DNA of 64,000 nt from Certhia americana. Lineage: Eukaryota > Chordata > Aves > Passeriformes > Certhiidae. The translations under genes and the position numbers were made by a program. The notes below the pieces were generated by a model, which saw nothing but the letters and a program-made list of their open reading frames with translations, searched no databases and was not told where the DNA came from. Location of the stretch: positions 69,143,812-69,207,811 of the forward strand of contig CM031857.1 of NCBI GenBank assembly GCA_018697195.1, read 5' to 3'. This document shows positions 23,101 through 33,252 of this stretch, in pieces (the stretch's first letter is position 1; every line of letters starts with the position of its first letter).

Positions 23101-26100
23101 TGTGTTGTAAACTCACCTGAAAAGGATGAAACGTGGGCTGGTGTTCTTGAAACAGAGAAAGAAACTAAAGCTCACTGTTTGAGTTCAGTTTTACAATGAT
23201 CATTATCCTCCTTAGCATCTTTTACTAAAAAGAGTGAGGCCCTAGCAGCTCTTGCAAGGAATGCTTTCAGATGATTACACTCAGAAGTTAATTACGAGTA
23301 AAAATTAATTTTGTAAATAATTTTCAATAAAACCTGCAGTGGAGATTTGCCTAGGTTTTGGAGAGTGGATGTGTTGTTTAGAATCATTCTTTGAGTTTCA
23401 CATTCCCATTTTCTGATTTCATGCAGCTCCTTGATTAAAACACAGAATTTCCTGTTATGTCTTGAATGTCTCAAGGGAAACTTTAATGGGTTCTGAATTC
23501 TGTTCTGAAGTTCACCAGAATAACAAATGCAGAACCTGAAAAGTACATTTAGAAGATATATTTGTCTCTGGACCCCTCCTAATTGCCCTTGTCATGCATC
23601 GCAAGCAGAATCTCAATAACTGAATCAGAGTGATAATGGGAAAAGAAATACTGACAAAAAAACCCTCTACTGGAACTATCTAATTGAGATAATTGTTTTG
23701 AAGAATTTGGGGAAGGATGCATCTATAACAGAATTAAAATTGTGAATGTTAGAGATAAAATTATAAATGAGTAGTCTTTGGAAGCTCTTTAAAATATAAT
23801 TGAAGATGAGAATAGTAAACTGTAGAAGTTGAAACATTCTATTTATGGTAGCTGAGCTTGAAAGTGGTTCACTTAACTTTTACTACAGATTGCAATATAA
23901 GTTTGAATCTGTATCTCCTTATCACTGCCTGAATGACTACAATAGTCATTTGCTAAAGCATGGCAATAATAACATAATAGTGAATGATGTCACCTCATGA
24001 AATAGAGTCTATTGGCAAAATTAAGATCTCATGTTTCAATCCCATGTAAACCTTTGATTTTGAAGTCCTCTACCTACAGGTAGAGTAGGCTGAAATGGCA
24101 TCTGGGTCATGATCAAAACATCAGTGGAGAAGGAATTGAGAGATGCTCTGCTATGTCTTTCACTCTGGACACTTAGGAGATTAGCTTCATAGGCACAGCA
24201 AACCATGCTTGTGCCTTGGTGTAGACTTCATCACTGACAATAAGTGAGTACCGATAATAAAGTGAGGTAGTTAAGACACAAACTTAAAATGTTAGAGAAT
24301 GATAAAATATGATCTTGAGGCAGCATTCTCACAAATTTTAAGAAAAGCTACCTAGATGGCTATTGTCAGCTCCATTTGGAGGGGGGAAGAATGTCCCAAT
24401 GAAAATTAAGTAGAAATTGAAATATTTTAATAGCACAATTGTCAGAAAGGGACTTACTGGGTCATAGAGACTGATCTCATTAGGTAACTCATCCTAAACT
24501 AAAACCTAAATTAATTTATGCTAGATGTGACCTGTGTACATCAACAAATTTAAGCTCAAGCAGCAATGTCATCTTAAAAATTAAATCTATTTAGGAACAC
24601 ATTTTGATTGCACTTAGTCAAGCTCACTCTCAAAATTGCTTCAGGACCTATATCAGCCAAAGCTGATCTTGAACCTTTGGTTAAAGTTCAGAGATTCTTT
24701 GGCTTAGATATAGTTGGTGATCTAATCCTAACACCAAAATGTTTCTATCTGTTACCATATTTACTGCCTCACTGTGTCAGCATTCTCTTTTGTTTCTTTA
24801 TATCTATTTTATCCTTTATTTATATATGGAGGGCAATCGTACTTCCTCACATTTTTCCTAGACAGAACAAATATTGCTCATTTTAGTCTCTTTTCATACA
24901 ATAAGATTTACCTTCCTGATGTTTTTTCCCCGGGTCTCCACCCATCTCTGCATCTGTTCTTTTTTTAATTTCTCTTTATTTTACTCAGTTTTTTCATAAT
25001 TCCTTTTATTGTGTTCTCCAACAGTGGTCTCTATATCTCACTGCAATGGAAAAGACCATCATGAAATCCTAAGAATACATGCAGCTTTTTGCTGTTTGTG
25101 CAAGTCAACCTTTTAATCTGAAAATTGCCAGCCAGTTCTAAACTCTGGCACTCTCTGTATTAATTAAACAAGACTGCTGGAAGAAAAATAATGAACCAAC
25201 CAAAAAAAACCAAAACCTCACATATTTTCCTTTTCATTAAAGACTGTAAGCATCCATGTTGGGAGAAAAAAAAATTATCTGATTGTACTTCTGCATGGAA
25301 AAATGTGTTTTCCTAAAAATGTTTTGAAAATCCAGGTGGATGGGAAGAGTAAGAATGTTATGCCCCCACTTGAAGCAGTTTCAAACCTGGAAGACACAAG
25401 GGGATGATCAGCCATAGTCATTCTCAGCTAAATTACAAGTTCCCTGTGAGGAAAATGACTTAATCTATGTCTGATATTCCCTCTGTGTAGGGGATTTAAA
25501 TCTCCTGTTCTATATTCTGGCCTATCTAGAACCTAAGAACTGAGGAACAAGATAAAATTATTAGACAATGACAATAATTTAGGGCTATAAAGTCATAGAT
25601 GAGAGTAAAGATTAACCAATGTGATTTTGAAAAAATTAACTTTAGCACCCCTTTTAACATATGGCCAAAAGAATATGAATTTTAAAGGCATTTCTCTTAT
25701 CTTTGTCATATTATCCTACTTATACCTTTTAATAAAATATTCGTACATGTGTAAATATTGTTGGATGCCTTCTCAAGTATACTAAATTCCCATGAGGAGC
25801 AGTTTACAGATGAAAGGTTTTGCACATTCAAGGTGAACATCCATGTGTTGGAGATGTCTTGATAAATATGTACGAGAGATTATCTGATACTATTATCTGT
25901 GACATTATGTGCTATTATAGAAAGCTTTTCCCTTCAGCTTTGTGTTGAAGGCTAAGATGAAATGCTGGCATAAATGAATGAAATTTTACTTGGTGGTGCC
26001 CTCTTATGTTAGTTGCTAGTTTTGCTCTATGTGTTTATTGGCCAGTGTGGTTCTCTACCTCCCTTAATGCAAACTCTCATGTTCTTTCCTTTACGCTCCC

Positions 26101-28011
26101 AATGACTTTTAAAGGCCAAAACCTTACAAGTCTTTCATTCATAGCCCAGCAGGAGTTTTGATTTATGATAAAATAAATCAATGTGTTCTCATCAGGAGGG
26201 TAGAAACTTATGATAAAATGATTCTTCCAGCCCCACTGACACAGAGGCGAATACAGTATTTTTCAAATTTTAAATTGCATGTTGTACTTGTTAAAATTGA
26301 CCCTCTCATTTTTCAAATGTTACCTGTTTTCTCAGTTGTCTGTAGTAATAATTACCAACCAAGATTATTTAATATTCTCAACCTTAGAAATATTTCTTCA
26401 TTTGAACTGATAGTTTTTTTGAATGCTATAGAATCTTACCAAACCTCTTACGAAAAAAAAAAAAAAAAAAAAGATAATAGAAATTCTGTCCCTTTATTAG
26501 TGATAAAAAATTAAAACTTCCAGATATGAATTGCATAAAAAAGGGTAAATGTTTCACATTGTAGAGTAGCATCTAGTTAGTTTGACATGGACAAGTCAAC
26601 ATGAAGAAGCCAATGTGAACCTTTTGCCTCCTCCAGAAAAGATACTGATCACATTTCCTCTTTTCTCCAAATCCATGGATGGTGAGATTGGCTAGGTAAG
26701 CCAACTAAATATGTAATTTACTACTGGGATTCCTAGCTTACACCTTCCAAAAATACTAATGATGTTGCAAACTCTCTCATTCTCAGGATACAAAGGGAGT
26801 TGTAACTTTGTAATTCAGTGATTCTCTGTCATCAGGAGTTGTCCATACTTGGTGTCCAAGCATATTAAAATTGCTCCTCTAAACTTGTGCATGGCAAGAG
26901 TGTAATTCTGTAGTGGAATTTTTTATTTATTAATGAAAATGCCAGTCTAGAATTTTAAATTCTTTTCCCATCTTCTTTGTGTATGCATATGTGAAAGAGA
27001 TCATGAGAAATATTATTACAACATTGGAGCAAATGGATTTAGGTGCCTACAGCAGACTACAAAGTGTGTTTGCACAGGAAGATATGCCAAAGAGGTCAAC
27101 TGCCAGTGTTTCAGTATTTTCTCAGAAGAAAATGTAAAAATATCTTGGCTCAACGTGGTGAAACTGCAATACATTGGCCTGGTGAAATGTGCAGCTGGAG
27201 AAATTGTACCAGGACTGTGTAACAGAGAGCAGGAGAGAAGCAGACAAATTCACTACTACTCTGCACAATTCTGTTGGACCTTTTTCTGTCATTAATCACT
27301 GAGGCAAATAAGAGCAGTTTTTTACCAATTATTTGGACAATACTTTTTGAATCATGCTAGAGGCATTTGTGTTTGCATCTCTTTGGGACAGTGTATCTCC
27401 TTAAATCCTCTTTTGTAAGATACACATAAATTTAGATTGGATATCTTGCTCAAGATATCCAAGTCTAACTTCTTTTTACAGTTTGCAAGGATAGACAGGT
27501 TGCTTCAGACAGTTGTTTATCCTGAGCATTATAGATGCCTGTCTCAAGGTAGTAAGAGCCTCTCTTGGAGTACTCCTCTTTGAAAGCACCTGTTTTTAGC
27601 AGGTCTCAGGGCCCACACAGCTAACTTCAACCACTGGTTAAGTTTTCATGACCAGAACAGAGGGGAGGTGCCCTGCCTTGCCTTAGGTGTAAACACAGAC
27701 TGAGCCTTTTGCAAAATCCCAAATATCATGAGCTGGTCATAACTGCTGAGTGTTGGAAAGCTCTTTTAAAGTCATGAAAATTGCTATTTAGGATCACCCC
27801 AGAGAAGGAGAGTGAACTATGAACACCACAAACAAATAGGTGCAAATTCAGCAGCCTGTACAAGCCCACTCATCTCTCTGTGAATAAGTGGTCCCAATAT
27901 ATTAAAGAGGGAGATATAGTAGGGTTGGGAAGCACTCACTTCTTGACACATTGTTAGCATGAAATGAAAAATCTAGGCACATAGGAGGGAATGCTTCAGG
28001 GACTGACTTAC
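20157..28011. other. Long non-coding stretch, no gene seen
   Basis: Nearly 8 kb of AT-rich sequence without a recognisable repeat family or exon. Minor items: a small perfect hairpin at 22557-22578 (8-bp arms ACACCCTG/CAGGGTGT, 6-nt loop), a very AT-rich patch at about 21775-21850, and an A20 run at 26453-26472. The 118-codon frame at 26158-26514 runs into that A20 tract (poly-Lys) and has no domain. Confidence 0.65.
26453..26472. repeat. Poly-A tract (A20)
   Basis: Twenty uninterrupted A residues. There is no recognisable retroposon directly upstream. Confidence 0.9.
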
Positions 28012-28183
28012 AGCCCCATAGTGGTCTCTTGTAAGTTTGTCTCTCTTTGCATGAGCTGCCATGAAGATAAAGATTCAGTATGGGCCAGACTAACTGGTCA
28101 TCCTTTGTTTTGAGAAAGTTATCTTCTTCAGAAAGATACCATTTGCAGCGTTCATGTATCAAGGATATAAATGATGGTTCCAT
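28012..28183 (-). other. Weak exon-like interval (speculative)
   Basis: On the minus strand a good acceptor-like sequence (TTTGCTTTGGTTTTACAG, ending at 28184) is followed by a 172-bp interval open in one frame and then a strong donor-like GTAAGTCA at 28011-28004. The open frame starts with ATG immediately after the acceptor, gives 57 codons plus one base, and continues past the donor to a stop at about 27902. I do not recognise the peptide: it is mixed hydrophilic with several Cys and Trp, and has no signal peptide or membrane segment. Such acceptor/donor pairs arise by chance in tens of kilobases of DNA, and no partner exon was found. It could be a non-coding RNA exon or nothing at all. Confidence 0.12.
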
Positions 28184-28617
28184 CTGTAAAACCAAAGCAA
28201 ATATATCATTTTAGTAAAAGATCATAGAATGAAATATATGGAACCTAATTTTTTTAGCTTTTTTCCCTGGAGTGTTAAGGATTGAATTTAATGATCCATA
28301 TCTGAAGGACATGCTTGAGGCTGACAAGGTCAGAACTAATTTTACATGTGGCACACAGATTTGAAAAGACTCTCCTTAACCATGGAATGAATGATCTATT
28401 CAACTTCCCTCAGCAGCAAGGCTCAACGAGTAGTAGCAGATTTTCCTGCTGTTCAGGTATAATTACAGAATCACACAGGTGGCATTCAGTCTTTCTCTAA
28501 TTTAGTAAAACAAGAATTCTTCACATTGCCCCCCAAGTTGAATGTTTTCTTTCTTTATAATTCTTGGAAACAAAGCAAAACAAAGCCTAAGCAAAACTAA
28601 GCATTTTCTTTGATTTG
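28184..28617. other. Non-coding stretch, no gene seen
   Basis: Short AT-rich interval. A CAAAGC-type irregular repeat (CAAAGCAAAACAAAGCCTAAGCAAAACTAAGC) lies just left of the inverted-repeat arm at about 28570-28602. No gene was recognised. Confidence 0.6.
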
Positions 28618-28672
28618 TATTTTTTAGCTTTTTTAGCAGTTTCATCTGTTCTTGGATAAGCCTCATAAAGTT
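28618..28672 (-). repeat. 55-bp inverted duplication, arm A
   Basis: The reverse complement of this interval is identical over 55 bp to 30087-30141, which lies 1.4 kb away on the plus strand. The sequence is not low-complexity (it includes TATGAGGCTTATCCAAGAAC), so the match is not chance. Homology stops abruptly on both sides. The right end of this arm overlaps a local 19-20-bp tandem duplication that arm B lacks. Confidence 0.95.
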
Positions 28673-28713
28673 GGATAAGCCTACATAAAATGTAGGACAG
28701 TGCCCTACATTTT
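28652..28713. repeat. Local tandem duplication plus hairpin
   Basis: TTGGATAAGCCTCATAAAG (28652-28670) is followed at once by a near-copy, TTGGATAAGCCTACATAAAA (28671-28690). The end of the second copy forms one arm of a perfect hairpin: AAAATGTAGG at 28687-28696 pairs with CCTACATTTT at 28704-28713 across a 7-nt loop. This cluster adjoins arm A of the 55-bp inverted duplication. Confidence 0.9.
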
Positions 28714-30086
28714 GTGCTATTTTGCCTACAGTAAGATTTTCATGCAGAAAAAAAATACCCAAAACCTAGATTTACCAAGACAAACTTGTGTTTGTTGCAA
28801 GCTATTTATATGCATATGAACATGTGGTCTTCGCTGAGGATTTGCCCATGTACATTAAAAGGGCTCCAAATTCCTGTCTTTTATTCTTAAATGCATGTTC
28901 AAAGTATTCGTTTCATCACATACTTGTCCTTTGATGCACTAGAGCCACACCAGAGATGCCAAGATTTTTAGGAAAAAAACAAATCATATTCCATTTCTTT
29001 TTTTCTACTTATATCACAGAATTGATTTTCAAAAAATTTACCCTGTCTCAATACATTTACAAATAGTGGACTTGATCTTAAAACTGCACATCAACTATTT
29101 GCAGTTTCTTCTTTCTACAATGTGGGTAAGAAGCGTTTATGCCAAAAATGTGCAAGCTTTGAGTTTATTAAACAAAAAGTTTAATTGTTCAGAGTGCATT
29201 TAATGCTTGAGGTAAGCATAAGATGACTAACTTATTTTTCTAAATCAATCATTTGTTGTGAAATAGAAAAAGAGAGAATTTCTCATTTCACCTGGAAATA
29301 TATTGGTCTTTCTGCCCGAGGCAAGAGTGATTTTGTACAGACAGGAATTTTTCTCAATGAAAGCATCTTAGAAATGTACACAGAGTATGATGGATATATA
29401 TTGTTCATTTAAGTCCTGTCACTTCTTTGTATAACTACTGTATACTTTCTGTGTGCATAATCTGTCTATACACATGCACAGGTTTTTTTGCTCTTGAATT
29501 TATTCTGTCCTCAGTTTCAGTTCTGTTCACGGTTTACCTTCAAATCTTTGAGTAGATTTTTAGAAGTGTAAGTCATAAGTAACTTGTCCCTGACTTATAC
29601 TCTGGCCATTGCTAGAAAACTGGTGAACTGGCAGGTTTCCACAATGTCATGTGGAGACGTATGCTCAGATCCTGAAAGGTATATATCAGTGTTAATTCCA
29701 TTTCATAGCTGAGCTAATAACCATATCTCTCAACAGCACTAATTAATGTAGTCTCAGTATCATGTTGATGCGCTACATTTTCTTCCAGTAACAAAATTAG
29801 ATAAATGGGTGCTAATATGCAGATTTTAAAGCCACATTCCATTGCTATTAGTCAAAGACTATTAAATTGCAATGTAGATAAATCTATATCTTATAACAAT
29901 GAGGCAGAGATGCTACTAAGCAAATCATATTTTCAGAGCTGGCTAGTTCTACAATTTTAGGTAAGTCAACCTGCAATGGGGAACCATGTAGTAAAACCCT
30001 GAATTTTTTATGGGCCACAACAGAACTGGGTTGACAGTGAAAATGAGATGAGATGATGAGACTTTTATAATTCTATCCTTAAGCTA
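28714..30086. other. Non-coding spacer between inverted arms
   Basis: AT-rich sequence separating the two 55-bp arms. No open frame of note, no transposase-like coding sequence and no recognised repeat family. It does not look like the body of a DNA transposon. Confidence 0.6.
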
Positions 30087-30141
30087 AACTTTATGAGGCT
30101 TATCCAAGAACAGATGAAACTGCTAAAAAAGCTAAAAAATA
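30087..30141 (+). repeat. 55-bp inverted duplication, arm B
   Basis: Perfect inverted copy of 28618-28672. Flanks differ from those of arm A, and this copy lacks the tandem and hairpin present there. The simplest reading is that one arm was made from the other by a templated insertion. Confidence 0.95.
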
Positions 30142-32099
30142 TAAACAAGACTGGAATAAAAACTGAAGTTCTGGAGTGGTTTTTTTTTTCCTAACTGATC
30201 CAAAGAACAAATGTAGGGAGTTACTGCAGAGAGCTGCAACCAATGAATGTTTTTTAAAGAGATCTAACAATAACTTTCAGAGCACAACTGAGGGAAAAAG
30301 CCCAACCAAATTAATTCCAAGTTGCTTTCTGCTTTCTCATTTATAATTAAGGATCTCTTTACAATTCAGAGTAGATCAAAGGCTGTTCAAAGTTTGACTG
30401 ACTAGTTAGGGTACCTGGGGGGCTGTTTTGCCCTTCTGGAGCAAAGCAGGTGTGATGGCCACCTCTCTGACATTCCTGTGTCCAGGGATACCCACAGCAG
30501 CACAGGGTGTTACCACAAAAGGTCTGTTCAGTTCTTTACAAGGAAAGTAGAAGCTGCTCAGAAAACATTGCTTTTGGCCAAAACATTTAGTTAGGTTGGC
30601 CTATGAAGATATCTCCCTTAAGAAGGAACATTTATCTTCCTATTTGAGGCAATTTAGACAAATATTGTCTTGTGAGAGTTGAGCAAACAGGGCCTTAGCC
30701 TAGGGTATATAAATGTACTAACCACACATAACTGAAACAGATAGTTCTTCCTTCCTCTGTGTAATGAAAAGTTGAAGGTCTGCCAAAAAAAAGTTGAATT
30801 GCCAGAAATTCTGTCAATGGGAAGGCATCTTTCCGCCTGTAAATCAACTACACATTTAAATTACTTCCTTTCATAATCTATTAAAATGGTTTTGGCACAG
30901 TTGTTCTTTATGCAATGTTTATTGCATAATTTCATTTCATTCTTGGTCAACAGTTTCTACTATTAAGTCTCAAATGCGTTGAAAGGGAGTGTGTATCTCA
31001 TTCGGTGAGTTACAAAAGTGATCTAAGTAAGTATAAATATGTTTTTGAAGTGGAATAGAAAGTATTACCCTGAATATTTAATCCATTAGATTTGTAAGTC
31101 ATTAGGACATGCCTGGAACAAGATTGTTTTCATGCAAAATGAACTACTTTATAAATTATCTGTTGATACTAAAGGTGTGCATGAAATTCACTCATCATTA
31201 TTTCAAACTATATGAACCTGCAGTTCATCAGGAAATGGTGAGTTTTAGTCCAAAACTGCTGAAACATCAATTCTGAATTCATAAAATGTTCTAGAAGCAA
31301 TCAAAATCATTAGAACTTCTGTTGCTAGGCTAAAGACAAACCATATGAATAGAATGGAAGTTATAAAACATTGTAGGACCGTTAAATTCAGCATTTGGAA
31401 GGAGGAAACTGCTTGCAAAACCCATAAAATGTTTTTGGCAAACTATCTATTGCACATTACATGAAGCTAGAGCCAGCCAAAAAAACATTAAATCATTAAG
31501 AGTCCAGGTTACTTTTCTGTATATTTAAAAGGGCGTTGTAAACAAGAATTGCCCCTTCCTCCACACCTTTCTCCACACCTTTACATTGAAGATGTAAAAG
31601 AAGGAAAAAAATGGCTCAATATATTTTTAGTAATGCTTATAATACACTGCACACAACCATCCCAGGAAAAAAAGGATATTCCCAAAATGGAAGAAAATGA
31701 AGGTTACTGGGCTCTCAGGCCCTGCAAAATTTTTGAATGCATCTGCATAAAAACTTATATAGGTAAAGAAATGAAAAGTTCAACTTACTCTTCTGAAAAA
31801 TGAAGAAACTAATCTATTGACTACTATTGCAATTCAATATTTGCTAGTTTTTGTGAGTTACCAATCGCCACTGCTTTTCACCCTGCTGATACCCAATCTT
31901 TACTGGTGTGAGGTGTGGTTCCTCCCCAGATGCAATACTTTCCCCTAGCTAAAATGTGCCATAATTAACAGATAAGAAAAATTATTTATATGTTTAAGTT
32001 CCATTCACTGGCCTGATTACGGCAAACTTGAATGTTTGTGGAGGAATTGAAGTAAATTAACAGATGGTCAGTATTGAGTGATGTTACAAGTGTCCATTA
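30142..32099. other. Non-coding stretch, no gene seen
   Basis: AT-rich sequence. The 84-codon plus frame at 31549-31803 is not recognised and has no supporting context. A small GC-richer patch lies around 30410-30530. Confidence 0.65.
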
Positions 32100-32470
32100 T
32101 TTCCAGCCACTCCAGCCTGTGTCTCTTTTGTCCCTCTCTGCTGAACATGTGGGGCTCCGCTCAGGCTAAGGGTTTCAGCTGCTTCCTTCCCATTTGAAAA
32201 TTCAATCAGTAGAACAACTGAGCAATATCCCAGAGACATACAGAGACATGGACACTCATGCAGATTGCCATGCACGGGACTCACAGAGAGCCATGGCCCC
32301 TCGTCCCTGTGGGCTGGCACAGGCAGAAGGCCACTAGTGCAGCCTACAACACTCCCTCTGTTCAAAAGCATGTGCACATTTACAGATTTCCCCAACACCA
32401 ATCTGGCACTTCTGCCCGCCTGGCACTCACTGTCTGGCCCAGCTTGGATGTTACTTTTCATATTCACATC
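32100..32470. other. Unexplained GC-richer patch
   Basis: About 370 bp that is clearly more GC-rich than its surroundings. It is open on the minus strand for 127 codons (32467-32084) and on the plus strand in two overlapping frames (32258-32551 and 32265-32477). Simultaneous openness on both strands argues for composition or a decayed repeat rather than a gene, and I recognise no domain. Plausible identities are an old ERV or CR1 internal fragment too diverged to name by eye, or an isolated transcribed segment. Confidence 0.35.
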
Positions 32471-32714
32471 TATCTAAGCATCAGCAGTGTTTATAATTTT
32501 CCATCTAAAAATAATTTTTATGTGTATTTAATAAAGCAATGTAGCATATAGACAGAACGCTGGCTCTGGCACTCAATCTGTGCCAGCATGTTCTAATATA
32601 TAGTACCTCAGAGTGGCTTTCATTTACAGAAGACCAAGATATGATTTCCTTTGTACATATCTATGAATATCAGGGAGAAGAAAAATCATGATTTATAAAC
32701 AGTAGGAAATGCCA

Positions 32715-32851
32715 GAGTTCAGGTTTGAAGAATGCTCTTGGGAACATGGTGTGATTCTTGGGGATGGTCCTGTGCAGGGCCAGGAGCTGCAGGCAATGGT
32801 CCTTGTGGGTCTCTTCTAAGTCAGCACATTCTGTGATTCTATGATTCTGTG
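32715..32851 (+). mobile_element. CR1 LINE, 3'-end fragment
   Basis: The plus strand matches the terminal region of one CR1 group: TTGAAGAATGCTCTTGGG, CATGGTGTGATTCTTGGGG, TGTCCTGTGCAGGGCCAGGAG, GGTCCTTGTGGGTCTCTTCTAA, then the tail ATTCTGTGATTCTATGATTC near 32830-32849. It is truncated at its 5' side and non-coding. The minus-strand frame covering it (32670-33008) is spurious. Confidence 0.85.
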
Positions 32852-33054
32852 AAACAGGAAATCTTCTCCACAGGGTCTCCATGATAGATGACACACAGGA
32901 GCATGACACGACATGCCCATGAGCCAAGGGGGCTGAGTGTGAATGTTTGCACTGGTACACCCAGCTGGTTGCCCTGATCAAGTCTGTGGCAATGGCTTCT
33001 GCAGCCATTCACCTGTTCAGGTGAGAGAAGTTGCTCATTATGACAGCTTTAGAG
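32852..33054. other. Spacer between two CR1 tails
   Basis: About 200 bp of intermediate GC content lying between two same-strand CR1 fragments. I cannot assign it to either element. It may be ordinary flanking DNA or a diverged part of the downstream CR1. Confidence 0.4.
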
Positions 33055-33252
33055 ACTGAAAGGGCTGTCAAGCATTGGAACAAGCTGCCCAAGAAGATGG
33101 TTGAGTCGCCATCTCTAATGTGACTTAAAAGACAGGTATGTGTGACACTTAGGAATAATATTTAGTGGTGGTGCACTTTTTAGTGCTGGGTTAATGATTT
33201 AACTCTATGATCTAGAGGTCTATTCCCACAGAAAATTTTTTGTGAATCTATG
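33055..33252 (+). mobile_element. CR1 LINE, 3'-end fragment
   Basis: The plus strand follows the common bird CR1 3' region in order: GAAAGGGCTGTCAAGCATTGG, AACAAGCTGCCCAAGAAGATGG, TTGAGTCGCCATC, TGTGACACTTAGGA, TTTAGTGGTGG, AGTGCTGGGTTAATG, then TCTATGATCTAGAGGTCTATTCC. The usual octamer tail is eroded to TTTTGTGAATCTATG. The sequence type differs from the CR1 tail ending 200 bp upstream, so these are two separate insertions. Confidence 0.9.

Noticed and set aside
28618..30141. DNA transposon with 55-bp terminal inverted repeats
   Set aside because: No target duplication is evident at the outer ends, there is no transposase-like frame in the 1.4-kb interior, and one arm carries an extra tandem; a templated duplication fits better.
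32670..33008. 112-codon minus frame as a gene
   Set aside because: About 40% of it is the antisense of a CR1 tail; the rest has no recognisable content.
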